From JBGUVL01 sp045134375 (GTDB lineage: Bacteria; Bacillota_I; Bacilli_A; Erysipelotrichales; Erysipelotrichaceae), in assembly GCA_045134375.1 (NCBI GenBank), contig JBGUVL010000014.1:1-49950 (forward strand): 49,950 nucleotides of DNA, written 5' to 3'. Position 1 is the stretch's first letter, and the number at the start of each line of letters is the position of its first letter. Position numbers and translations under genes: made by a program. The notes below the pieces were generated by a model that saw only the letters and a program-made list of their open reading frames with translations, had not been told where the DNA came from and made no database searches. Positions 17,529 to 25,225 of this stretch are shown here, in pieces.

Positions 17529-18542
17529 ATGAAAGAGCAAGCATTGGATATTTTGAAAAAATTCTGGTTTGTCATGCTTGTTGGTATTATATTCATTTCC
17601 TTTGCAGTTTATTTTGCATGGGATACCAACAAGGATAAGATTCCAGGAAAACAAGTCAATGGAAAAGATGTAATCTTCTCTGTCGATGGGTATGACTATA
17701 CCGCTGATTCTTACTACAAAAAACTATTTAACAACAAGACAAACGAAACAGAAGATGGCATTGCAACCCTGTATACCTTATTAGAAAAAAATGTATCGGA
17801 AAGTGTGGATGCAACCGATGAAATGAAGGAAACAGCAAAAACTTCTTATGAACAATTCATGGCTTCTTGGGAAAGCAATTATGGAAATGGCAGTGATTCT
17901 GAAGATTACTTAGATGCTTATATTGGAACACAGTTAAAAGCATTGGGGTATGAAAATGGTGCCGACCAATTGGAAGAATTCTATCTGAATCAACAAAAGA
18001 TGCAAGTATTGCTAAATGAATATGTCAAAGAGCATACGGAATTATTTGATGCCGTATTTGAAAAAGAAAATCCACGCGAAATTTCTCATATTCTAATTAA
18101 AGCAACTGATGAAGAAACTGCGCAAAAGAAAATGGCTGCCGTAGAAAAACGTTTAAAAGATGGTGATTCTTTTGCCAAAGTAGCGAAAGACCTTTCCGAA
18201 GATGAAGGCAGCAAAGCCGATGGCGGAAGTATTGGCGTACAGACAAAAGATGCTCTGGTCAGTGAATTTGCCGAAAAAGCTTGGAGCTTAAAAGATGGTG
18301 AAACAAGCAGCGAATGGGTAAAAACCGACTATGGTTATCATTTAATTAAAATTGATAACACAAGCAAAAAGAAAATGTTAAAAAAAGAAAGTAACCTTGA
18401 TTCGATTACTTCTCTAATCATCAACAACGATTCAACGTTACAGAAAAAAATCGTATGGGAAAAAGCAAAAGATCTAGGATTCGAATGCAAAGATAAGGAT
18501 ACGAAGAAAGCACTGATGGAATACATCGGTGTGGAAAAATAA
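17529..18542 (+). CDS. Membrane-anchored foldase, PrsA/parvulin-type peptidyl-prolyl isomerase
   Basis: This is an extracytoplasmic folding factor that isomerises prolyl bonds in secreted proteins. The start is the ATG at 17529, six bases after AGGAGG; an in-frame ATG at 17511 lacks a site. Residues 1-32 form an uncleaved anchor (KKFWFVMLVGIIFISFAVYFAW). There is no lipobox, unlike classic PrsA. A SurA-like N-domain follows, then a parvulin domain at about 175-280 with REISHILIKATDEETAQKK, LSEDEGSKADGGSIG, and YGYHLIKI. It is the first gene of a three-gene plus-strand operon with the lipoprotein and HIT genes, divergent from suf. Confidence 0.85.
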   Translation: MKEQALDILKKFWFVMLVGIIFISFAVYFAWDTNKDKIPGKQVNGKDVIFSVDGYDYTADSYYKKLFNNKTNETEDGIATLYTLLEKNVSESVDATDEMKETAKTSYEQFMASWESNYGNGSDSEDYLDAYIGTQLKALGYENGADQLEEFYLNQQKMQVLLNEYVKEHTELFDAVFEKENPREISHILIKATDEETAQKKMAAVEKRLKDGDSFAKVAKDLSEDEGSKADGGSIGVQTKDALVSEFAEKAWSLKDGETSSEWVKTDYGYHLIKIDNTSKKKMLKKESNLDSITSLIINNDSTLQKKIVWEKAKDLGFECKDKDTKKALMEYIGVEK

Positions 18543-18555
18543 GGAGGGCAAAAAC

Positions 18556-19443
18556 ATGAAAAAAATAACCGTAATACTATTTTGTGCCCTACTGCTGATA
18601 AGCGCTGGTTGTTCTGATGCAAAAACGAATGTAAGCAATTCATCAGAAGCTTTACTTACCGTAAATGGAAAAGCAATCACGAATGGAAATGTTTACCGTG
18701 CTTTAAGTTCTTCTGGAAATATTACTCCAGTCCTTGATGCGATTGAAAAACAAGTAGTAAGCAAAGCAGTAAAAGTGACGGACGAAATGGAAGAAAACGC
18801 AAAAGCGACATTAGAAACTACGAAAAAGAACGTTGGTGCAGAGAATTGGAATAACTACATTAAGGAAAGTGGCTTTAAAGACGAAGATGATTACTATAAA
18901 AATTCAATCTTATTAGAACTTCGTGCAGAAAAATTAACGGAAACTTATATCAATGAAAATTTTAGTAATCTTGTAAAACAATATGAAGTTAAAAAGCTTC
19001 AAATCATGTTGGCTACGACCGAGAAAGAAGCGGATGCGAAAAAAGCATTGAAGAAAAAAAATGCTGATTTCAAAGCCATTGCAAAAGAATATGGCATTGA
19101 ATCTGCTTATGATGGCAGTGAAGCTATTTACACAAATCAAAGTGGACTTCCTACCGCAGTTTGGAACAATATTTTGAAAACAGAAGACGGTAAAGTAGCC
19201 GATACTGTATTAGATCAAACAACAGGAAACCTTTATATTGTAAAAGTCGTTTCTTCTGAAGCAAAGGATTTTAAAGAGGAAACCATCGCTGCAATCAAGA
19301 ATATAACAACGCAAAATGAAGAGGGATTAACAATCGATGAAATAGCATTTAATTACTATTTAAATAAAGCAGGATTTGAAATTCATGATGCCGATATTTA
19401 TACGTTGTTATTAAACAATTCAAAAAAATATCAGGAGGACTAA
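18556..19443 (+). CDS. PrsA-like foldase lipoprotein (degenerate parvulin)
   Basis: A lipoprotein signal (MKKITVILFCALLLISAGC, lipobox ISAGC) shows export and lipid anchoring. I start it at ATG 18556, seven bases after GGAGGG; the in-frame ATG at 18529 lies inside the previous gene. The mature part (about 277 residues) has the SurA/PrsA pattern: LLTVNGKAITNGNVYRAL, a helical region, then KKLQIMLATTEKEADAKKAL and IAKEYGIESAYDGSEAI in parvulin-like order. The conserved catalytic His/GGxLG residues are missing, so it may be a chaperone rather than an active isomerase. It follows the membrane-anchored paralogue by 13 bases. Confidence 0.75.
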   Translation: MKKITVILFCALLLISAGCSDAKTNVSNSSEALLTVNGKAITNGNVYRALSSSGNITPVLDAIEKQVVSKAVKVTDEMEENAKATLETTKKNVGAENWNNYIKESGFKDEDDYYKNSILLELRAEKLTETYINENFSNLVKQYEVKKLQIMLATTEKEADAKKALKKKNADFKAIAKEYGIESAYDGSEAIYTNQSGLPTAVWNNILKTEDGKVADTVLDQTTGNLYIVKVVSSEAKDFKEETIAAIKNITTQNEEGLTIDEIAFNYYLNKAGFEIHDADIYTLLLNNSKKYQED

Positions 19444-19445
19444 TG

Positions 19446-19841
19446 ATGTGTATATTCTGTGATATCGTCGAAGGAAAAATTCCTTCCTGTACGATTTATG
19501 AAGACGATAGTGTTAAAGCATTTCTTGATATTTCGCAGGTAACGAAAGGACATACTTTAGTAATTCCAAAAGCTCACTTCAATAATTTTATAGAATGTGA
19601 TGGAGAAACGATGAAGCATGTGATGGAAGTAGCACAAATGCTTAGTCAGCATTTATGTAATCAACTTCATGCGAAAGGAATGAATGTTTTAAGCAATATC
19701 AATGAAGTAGCCGGACAAAGTGTCAACCACTTTCATGTTCATTTAATTCCTCGCTATGGTGAAAATGATGCCTGTGAAATTAAATTTAATGAAAGTGAAA
19801 AACAAGATTTAGATACGCTTTGTGCATTATTAAAAAAATAA
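19446..19841 (+). CDS. HIT-family nucleotide hydrolase/transferase
   Basis: This is a small cytoplasmic protein of the histidine triad superfamily (Hint/YhaH type), which acts on nucleoside phosphoramidates or dinucleoside polyphosphates. The 131 residues start with CIFCDIVEGKIPSCTIYEDD and include HTLVIPKAHFNNF and the triad VNHFHVHLIPRYG near 96-108. Two ATGs are possible (19443, 19446). I prefer the second because the GGAGG site is then 7 bases away; the first overlaps the previous stop. It is the last gene before the terminator at 19842. Confidence 0.9.
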   Translation: MCIFCDIVEGKIPSCTIYEDDSVKAFLDISQVTKGHTLVIPKAHFNNFIECDGETMKHVMEVAQMLSQHLCNQLHAKGMNVLSNINEVAGQSVNHFHVHLIPRYGENDACEIKFNESEKQDLDTLCALLKK

Positions 19842-19873
19842 AGCAATGGTCAAAAATGATCATTGCTTTTTTT
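19842..19873. terminator. Bidirectional terminator between HIT and nth
   Basis: AGCAATGGTC / GATCATTGCT (one mismatch) with an AAAAAT loop is followed on the plus strand by TTTTTTT. On the minus strand it is followed by TTTATTTTTTT. It sits between convergent operons. Confidence 0.8.
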
Positions 19874-19891
19874 CTACCGTATGTTTAATTT

Positions 19892-20560
19892 CTATGATGC
19901 AATCTGCACTATGTTATTTTTTACGCTTTTTTTATACGCCTCAAAGCGTTCCTTTTTACAGAAATTAGAAAAAGGACATTCTTGGCATTTTGGATTTCTC
20001 GCAGTACAGTGATAACGACCAAAAAAGATAAATAGATGATGACCCTCATTCCATCGATTACGCTGAATCTTTCGTTTTAGCTTTCGCTCTACGCTACTCA
20101 CATCATCATCAAATTTTGCCAATCCCAAACGTTTGGAAATTCTTTCCACATGGGTATCCACCGCAAAAGCAGGAATATGATACCAAACCGAAAGTACAAC
20201 ATTAGCTGTCTTTCTTCCTACCCCAGAAAGAGATGTCAATTGTTTCATCGTCGATGGAACTTCACCTTCGTACTTTTCAACAATTGATTTTGCTAAATCG
20301 TGAATCATCCGACTTTTATTACGATACAACCCAATGGTTTTTATATAGGAAGCAATCTCATTCACATCGCCTTTCGCTAAATCATAAACCGTAGGATATC
20401 GTTCAAACAAGCGTGGTGTTACTTTATTGACAGCCTCATCGGTTGTCTGAGCGGAAAGAACAACCGCAACAATTAATTCATAGGCATTTCGATGATGCAA
20501 TGCACATTTCGCATCGGGAAACATTTTTTTCATTTCATCCAAAATATAATTCGTGTCCAT
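19892..20560 (-). CDS. nth: Endonuclease III (DNA glycosylase/AP lyase)
   Basis: Nth removes oxidised pyrimidines and cleaves at abasic sites in base-excision repair. The 222 residues include the helix-hairpin-helix LTSLSGVGRKTANVVL with the catalytic Lys in GRKTA, the catalytic Asp in FAVDTHVERISKRLGL, and the [4Fe-4S] ligands C-x6-C-x2-C-x5-C in CTARNPKCQECPFSNFCKK. I start it at the ATG 20558-20560, preceded by AAGGGA and immediately after the dnaD stop. The frame is open upstream, but that extension overlaps dnaD and is unlike the family. It is the last gene of the long yqeG-nth operon. Confidence 0.94.
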   Translation of the reverse strand: MDTNYILDEMKKMFPDAKCALHHRNAYELIVAVVLSAQTTDEAVNKVTPRLFERYPTVYDLAKGDVNEIASYIKTIGLYRNKSRMIHDLAKSIVEKYEGEVPSTMKQLTSLSGVGRKTANVVLSVWYHIPAFAVDTHVERISKRLGLAKFDDDVSSVERKLKRKIQRNRWNEGHHLFIFFGRYHCTARNPKCQECPFSNFCKKERFEAYKKSVKNNIVQIAS

Positions 20561-20561
20561 T

Positions 20562-21104
20562 CTAACTATCCCTTTCTTCATACATTCTAGCCGTATAATG
20601 CTTTTCTTTCCAATTTTGCAAAATACGATGAATATAATTAAAATTGATACTATTATAAATGATTGCCTCTCTAAGAGCATATTCGATTAACTTTAGATCA
20701 TATAATTCAATCCACTCACTTAACTGTTCGCTTTCTCTTTGGGATAAAGGACGTTTAAACTCTTTTTCATAAAGAGCAAATAGATTGCGATACTCATTGC
20801 TAGCACAAGGCTGTGCATCCTGTTTTTGCAGGAAGATACGGTCAATATTGTAACGCATTCTACGATTTCTTTTTTCCATAAAAAGATATCCTTTATTGAT
20901 TAATACATTTAACATTTCATCAACGCTATTACCATCCATTTTCATTTTTTTTGATAACGTAGGAATATCGATCATCTGATTAAATTCATTCATATAATCA
21001 ATACAGAGGATAAGAAGGACTTCATCCCGACTTAATTCCAATTGATCCATCTTTTCCATGATCCAATTTCTACGATTAAAAAACGGCTCATTACAAATAC
21101 TCAT
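20562..21104 (-). CDS. dnaD: DnaD-domain replication initiation protein
   Basis: DnaD helps remodel the origin and load helicase in low-GC Firmicutes. The 180 residues comprise an N-terminal winged helix (about 20-90: LSRDEVLLILCIDYMNEF, MIDIPTLSKKMKMDGNSVDE, GYLFMEKRN) and a C-terminal DnaB/DnaD helical domain (about 110-175) ending with the conserved NFNYIHRILQNWKEK, which fits the YxxxIxxxW motif. As in B. subtilis, it is directly followed by nth. A GAAGGA site precedes the ATG. Confidence 0.9.
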   Translation of the reverse strand: MSICNEPFFNRRNWIMEKMDQLELSRDEVLLILCIDYMNEFNQMIDIPTLSKKMKMDGNSVDEMLNVLINKGYLFMEKRNRRMRYNIDRIFLQKQDAQPCASNEYRNLFALYEKEFKRPLSQRESEQLSEWIELYDLKLIEYALREAIIYNSINFNYIHRILQNWKEKHYTARMYEERDS

Positions 21105-21105
21105 A

Positions 21106-21567
21106 TTATCCTTCTTTCATATAAAATACTTTTTTTAAGGTATCAAAATCCAACATCAGCATGGTATGATTTTTATTTTCTAAAAGATAAACCGCTCCTT
21201 TATATCCATACGATATCTTAATCTCTTGCTCTTTTAGAATCGGATACTGCTTTTCTACCATTTCTTTTACTTTGTCTAATTGCAATTCGCTCTTCTTTCT
21301 CGTCAGAACTTTCTTACCATTTTCATCATATATTACATAACTATTTTTGGTTTCACATGTATAAGTTACATACTGAAAGCTATGACGTTCAATCGCAATG
21401 ATATTTTTTTCTTTCGCACTAATTTTGTCTATCATTTGTTTCTCCTCTTGAACATTTCGATAATAAGGTCCACTAATGGTTATACCGATGAGAAAGAAAC
21501 ACTGTAATACTAGAACTAAAGTCAAAACGATAGTAGTAAAGATTGATTGATTCGATTTTCTTTTCAT
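21106..21567 (-). CDS. TseB/YpmB-like single-pass membrane protein
   Basis: The 153-residue protein has an N-terminal transmembrane helix (about residues 11-33, FTTIVLTLVLVLQCFFLIGI) after a KRK start, and an extracytoplasmic domain of two PepSY-like repeats. This matches the YpmB/TseB family (DUF5590). In B. subtilis TseB acts with penicillin-binding protein PBP2A in side-wall elongation. The call rests on topology, size, weak pattern match and synteny: ypmB lies near dnaD in Bacillus, and here the gene is immediately upstream of dnaD. The GAGG ribosome binding site is close to the ATG. Confidence 0.65.
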   Translation of the reverse strand: MKRKSNQSIFTTIVLTLVLVLQCFFLIGITISGPYYRNVQEEKQMIDKISAKEKNIIAIERHSFQYVTYTCETKNSYVIYDENGKKVLTRKKSELQLDKVKEMVEKQYPILKEQEIKISYGYKGAVYLLENKNHTMLMLDFDTLKKVFYMKEG

Positions 21568-21587
21568 CCTCTTCTTCCCCTTTCTGA

Positions 21588-22184
21588 CTATTGATCCTTT
21601 TCTACTTTATGAAATCCTATTTTCTCTTTTATTTTCTTAGAAACCAAAAGCAGAGCGATTAAGATTGCACACGCTATGATAATAAAAAGTGGATTTTCTA
21701 ATGACTGTTCAATAGTTTTCCCAAAAAGTGCAAAACAAATAGTAGATATAAATTTCCCAATCAATAAGAGATAGATGAATTTCATCTTAGGAAAATCCGA
21801 AAGACCATAACCGAGATTAATAAAAGAACTAGGCATAAACGGTACTGATAGCAAAATAAGCAACGAAATATCACTGCTTTCTGCGATCCATTGCGATAGT
21901 CTAGACAAACGTTGATGAGCCTTCACATAGGGACTGACATAGGTCTTGATAAAAAAACGAAAAAACAAAAAAACACACAAAGAGCCGCAGGTGGTACCTA
22001 AATAAGACATGAAAAATCCTAGAATTCCTCCATAAGTTGTAACATTTAATGCCACAATAGCAGCAAATGGAAGAGCTGGTACCAATGACTCTACAAACGC
22101 CAAAAGAAAAGGCGCTATCAAACCAAAACGCATCCAACTTTCATAGATTGAAATCCAGAAATCCATATCTGTAATCTTTGACAT
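21588..22184 (-). CDS. TVP38/TMEM64 (VTT-domain) membrane protein
   Basis: This is a 198-residue integral membrane protein of the DedA/VTT superfamily, whose members move lipids or support envelope homeostasis. The family core is visible: APFLLAFVESLVPALPFAAI near 25-44, GILGFFMSYLGTTCGSLCVF near 55-74, the re-entrant SVPFMPSSFINLGYGLSDF near 114-132, and LIGKFISTICFALFG. About five hydrophobic segments are present, with a basic C-terminal tail. A GAGGTAA site precedes the ATG. It lies between mtnN and the TseB-like gene in the long operon. Confidence 0.82.
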   Translation of the reverse strand: MSKITDMDFWISIYESWMRFGLIAPFLLAFVESLVPALPFAAIVALNVTTYGGILGFFMSYLGTTCGSLCVFLFFRFFIKTYVSPYVKAHQRLSRLSQWIAESSDISLLILLSVPFMPSSFINLGYGLSDFPKMKFIYLLLIGKFISTICFALFGKTIEQSLENPLFIIIACAILIALLLVSKKIKEKIGFHKVEKDQ

Positions 22185-22187
22185 AGG

Positions 22188-22865
22188 TTACCTCATTTCC
22201 AATAATTTGGTACAAATATCTCCTGCACGCTTTGCTGCATCTTTCACAAATGTAAGAAAATCAATCGGATTATCTTCTTTAGCCGCAACATCAGACAATG
22301 TGCGAATAATCAAGCAATCCACCTGCGTATTTGCGCATACCTGGGCAATCGCGCCTGCTTCCATTTCAGCACAAACGCAGCTTGGGAATTGCTTGCGGAT
22401 GCGCTCATAATAATGATTTGTAGTGACAAAAACATCTCCACTTGCAATATCACCAATCCAACACTTCAAACCTTCTGCTTCTGCACAATGCTTCAATTTC
22501 TGTGCTAATGGCTCACTGCATGAATAGGATAGCCCCAATCCCTTCTCACCATCAATGGGAGAAGTATCAAAATCGTGTTGGATCACATTACGTGCAATCA
22601 CAATATCATTTACGTTTTGTTTTTCCAGTAATCCTCCTGCCACTCCAACATTGATGACACATTCACAATCATAAGCACACAATAACAGCGTCGTTGCCAT
22701 CGCAGCATTTACTTTGCCAACACCACTTTTGATGACAGCGACTGGATGATTCGCAATGATTCCTTCTTGGATGGTCATACCATGATACTGTTTTTCTTCA
22801 CAATTCTCCATGTGAGAATACATAGCCTCTACTTCCAAATCCATGGCGCAAATAATCCCAATCAT
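22188..22865 (-). CDS. mtnN: 5'-methylthioadenosine/S-adenosylhomocysteine nucleosidase
   Basis: MtnN cleaves adenine from MTA and SAH, by-products of polyamine synthesis and methylation, and so feeds methionine recycling and autoinducer-2 precursor supply. The 225 residues carry the catalytic Glu in IICAMDLEVEAM (near 11), SGVGKVNAAMAT (near 46-57), INVGVAGGL, the substrate loop CAEMEAGAIAQVC near 166-178, and the catalytic Asp in IRTLSDVAAKE near 190. Its start overlaps the upstream methyltransferase stop by four bases, which makes functional sense because that enzyme would release SAH. Confidence 0.94.
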   Translation of the reverse strand: MIGIICAMDLEVEAMYSHMENCEEKQYHGMTIQEGIIANHPVAVIKSGVGKVNAAMATTLLLCAYDCECVINVGVAGGLLEKQNVNDIVIARNVIQHDFDTSPIDGEKGLGLSYSCSEPLAQKLKHCAEAEGLKCWIGDIASGDVFVTTNHYYERIRKQFPSCVCAEMEAGAIAQVCANTQVDCLIIRTLSDVAAKEDNPIDFLTFVKDAAKRAGDICTKLLEMR

Positions 22866-23572
22866 GATTTTTCTCCTTTCTTTTTACATATATAAAAATA
22901 CTTTTCTCCTTCACAAATACCATTTTGATCAAAATCCGTATAGACTTCATAATCAAAATACTTCTTTAATAAGACATCTAATTGTTCCGGAAAATAAACT
23001 CTTTGAACATGTTGTTCCTGAAAAGCATTTGCATCTTCATCATAAAAAATAAAGTTATGGTAAAGATAAGGATCTTCTGAAATGATGCTCCAGGTATATT
23101 CATGTCCTTCTACAATTCCCTCTTCATAAAACTCGTCTTGAAACTCATCCAATCGATCAATAGAATGCGTATCAAATAAAAACACACCATTGGGATTTAA
23201 CGCATCGGAAATTTTTTGAAATAAAACATCCAATTGTTCTAATGAAATTAAATAATTGATACTATCACAATAACATAAAATTCCATCGTAAGCATGATCC
23301 GCATGAAAATTATTCATATCCATCACATAAAAATGAACTTTATTGGCATCTTTTTTCTTCTGTGCTTCGGAAATCATCGCTTCACTTAAATCACTCGCAT
23401 CAATATGAAATCCTTCTCTTGCTAATGCTAATGTAATCTCTCCTGAACCACAGGCAAGCTCCATGACTTCATTTCCTTTGATATATTTTTTCGTGAAATT
23501 TACCCACGCTTTCGTTGCATCCTCGTCCTTTACTAATCCATCATAATAATGCGCAAGAATATTATAAATCAT
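22862..23572 (-). CDS. SAM-dependent methyltransferase, YqeM type
   Basis: This is a class I methyltransferase fold of 236 residues. The SAM-binding motif I is VMELACGSGEITLALAREG (about 39-57), motif II ASDLSEAMISEAQ, and the acidic DMNNF/DGILCYCDSINYL region follows. I use ATG 23570-23572 (MIYNILAHYYDGLV), which has an AAGG site and matches family starts; the frame is open further upstream but that overlaps rsfS. The gene corresponds to yqeM by its place after rsfS, as in B. subtilis. The substrate of YqeM is not known. Confidence 0.85.
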   Translation of the reverse strand: MIYNILAHYYDGLVKDEDATKAWVNFTKKYIKGNEVMELACGSGEITLALAREGFHIDASDLSEAMISEAQKKKDANKVHFYVMDMNNFHADHAYDGILCYCDSINYLISLEQLDVLFQKISDALNPNGVFLFDTHSIDRLDEFQDEFYEEGIVEGHEYTWSIISEDPYLYHNFIFYDEDANAFQEQHVQRVYFPEQLDVLLKKYFDYEVYTDFDQNGICEGEKYFYICKKKGEKS

Positions 23573-23933
23573 ACTGACCTTCCCATCTTGGCAAATCTCC
23601 ATACAAGCGTTCCAAACGATAAACATCACGTTCTTCATCATAAAATACATGGACGATTACTTCTCCCACATCAAGAAGGATCCATTTGGAATCTTGATTT
23701 CCTTCCATTCGTACCGCAAAGTCATATTCCCGACATTGCTCTTTGATTCGATCCGCAATGGCGTGCACTTTACGCATATTATTTGCACTAGTAATAATAA
23801 CGCGATCAATATATGGACTGACGGAAGTAAAATCAAAAACGACAATATCTTCTCCTTTTCCTTTGTCGATGGCTTCTAATATTACTTTCATTTTTTTCTC
23901 TAAACTATTTTCCACGAGCACTTTCCTCTCCAT
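23562..23933 (-). CDS. rsfS: Ribosomal silencing factor RsfS
   Basis: RsfS binds L14 on the 50S subunit and blocks subunit joining when nutrients are scarce. The 123 residues (or 117 if the GTG at 23915 is used) match the family throughout: KGEDIVVFDFTSVSPYIDRV, VIITSANNMRKVHAIADRI, and the signature SKWILLDVGEVIVHVFYDEE followed by YRLERLYGD. The ATG at 23933 overlaps nadD-yqeK by 29 bases. The GTG at 23915 has a better-spaced GAGGAAA site and may be the true start. Confidence 0.93.
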   Translation of the reverse strand: MERKVLVENSLEKKMKVILEAIDKGKGEDIVVFDFTSVSPYIDRVIITSANNMRKVHAIADRIKEQCREYDFAVRMEGNQDSKWILLDVGEVIVHVFYDEERDVYRLERLYGDLPRWEGQYDL

Positions 23934-24939
23934 AATATTTATCTTGTTCTTTTACAACATATCGATAGCCTTCATACAAATTCTTTTTGCACAATGAAAT
24001 ACCGATGGATGTATCGTAATCACGTAATGGATCTAATTTATCACATGCATATAAAAGCATTGCATATCGGTTTCTGCATTCTCCTAATACATGATTTTCA
24101 ATCGCAATGATAATGTCCTGATCCTTTATTCCCAAACGATGAGAACAAATAAAACTACCAATAAAACCATGCCAAACCCCTTTTGGATAAGCAAGTAATT
24201 CCGGTTTCATTTCACGCAAAATAATTTTTGCTTCTTTCTCATCAATGATTCGAAATTCCTTATTGATATCGTGAAGCATTCCACACAACCATGCTTTATG
24301 TATATCAAGCCCTTGCGCTTGTGCAATTTCCACACATAATTTTGCCACACTAACACTATGGCGATAACGATAGGTACTCATGACGGTTTCTAAAAACGAA
24401 AAATAAAGACCTTTCTGCAAAACATAATTTCTAACTGCACAAGGAAGATAATAAAAAGCACCGTTTCGTACTGCCGTTGAGCTTTCTACCATCGCATTCA
24501 TCGCTAAATAATGAATAGGATACTCACTGGTCGTAATCTCACCATTTCTAGCAAATGCCGCAATCGAAACCTCTTTCACTAATTCCTCGACCAAATACCA
24601 ATCCTTCAGTTGCTTCACTTGATCATTGCCAATGAGAAAGTAAAATTCAATATCTGGATATTGTTCTTTTAACTTTCGTATCGTATGAATCGTATAGCTC
24701 TTTCCAGACATGGTTTTTTCAATGGTACAAATTTTAAAATGGCGATAATTATTAATCGCCAATTCACACATTCTTAAACGACTTTCATAATTACTTAACG
24801 TTCGCTCTTTCAATGGCGTATCCTTTGCTGGAACAAACCACACCTCATCCACATGCAACTGCGATTTCGCTGCTACTGCCATTTGGATATGCGCCTTATG
24901 GATAGGATCAAAACTTCCTCCCAATAATGCAACTTTCAT
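23905..24939 (-). CDS. nadD: NadD-YqeK fusion: nicotinate-nucleotide adenylyltransferase and HD-domain hydrolase
   Basis: Residues 1 to about 190 are NadD, which makes deamido-NAD from nicotinate mononucleotide and ATP: GGSFDPIHKAHIQMA (HxGH-type motif as HKAH), FVPAKDTPLKE, YFLIGNDQVKQL, and the SSTAVRNG version of ISSTxIR. Residues from about 200 to 344 are YqeK, an HD-domain protein whose relatives hydrolyse diadenosine tetraphosphate: YRHSVSVAKL, GMLHDINKE with the HD pair, AYPKGVWHGFIGSF and ENHVLG. In Bacillus nadD and yqeK are separate adjacent genes; here there is no stop between them. The fused form is known in some Mollicutes-related lineages. Confidence 0.9.
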   Translation of the reverse strand: MKVALLGGSFDPIHKAHIQMAVAAKSQLHVDEVWFVPAKDTPLKERTLSNYESRLRMCELAINNYRHFKICTIEKTMSGKSYTIHTIRKLKEQYPDIEFYFLIGNDQVKQLKDWYLVEELVKEVSIAAFARNGEITTSEYPIHYLAMNAMVESSTAVRNGAFYYLPCAVRNYVLQKGLYFSFLETVMSTYRYRHSVSVAKLCVEIAQAQGLDIHKAWLCGMLHDINKEFRIIDEKEAKIILREMKPELLAYPKGVWHGFIGSFICSHRLGIKDQDIIIAIENHVLGECRNRYAMLLYACDKLDPLRDYDTSIGISLCKKNLYEGYRYVVKEQDKYYGEESARGK

Positions 24940-24940
24940 A

Positions 24941-25225
24941 TTATAACCCCATTAAATTTTTCTTAGTTCGTCGATAGAATACGATAACTCTACCAATGGT
25001 CTGAACAATTTGGGCATTGCAAGCTCCCGCTAAATCAAGTGCCACCTCACGAACTTCCAAATCGCAGGTTTTCAAAATAGATACTTTTACCAGCTCATGA
25101 GCTTCCAAAGCATCATTTAAGGATTTGATCAAATTGGAACTCAATCCGTCTTTTCCTACAATTACTACGGCATTCATAACCGAAGCTTTTCCTCTTAAAT
25201 ATCGTTTTTCTTTACCAGTTAACAT
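24941..25225 (-). CDS. yhbY: YhbY-type CRM-domain ribosome assembly RNA-binding protein
   Basis: This is a 94-residue CRM-domain protein that associates with pre-50S particles. Signature features are LTGKEKRYLRGKASVMNAVV, the GKDGLSSNLIKSLNDALE loop, ELVKVSILKTCD, and the end GRVIVFYRRTKKN. The order yqeH-yhbY-nadD is conserved in Firmicutes (aroE is missing here). The start overlaps the yqeH stop by one base, and its own stop is one base before the nadD ATG. Confidence 0.93.
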   Translation of the reverse strand: MLTGKEKRYLRGKASVMNAVVIVGKDGLSSNLIKSLNDALEAHELVKVSILKTCDLEVREVALDLAGACNAQIVQTIGRVIVFYRRTKKNLMGL

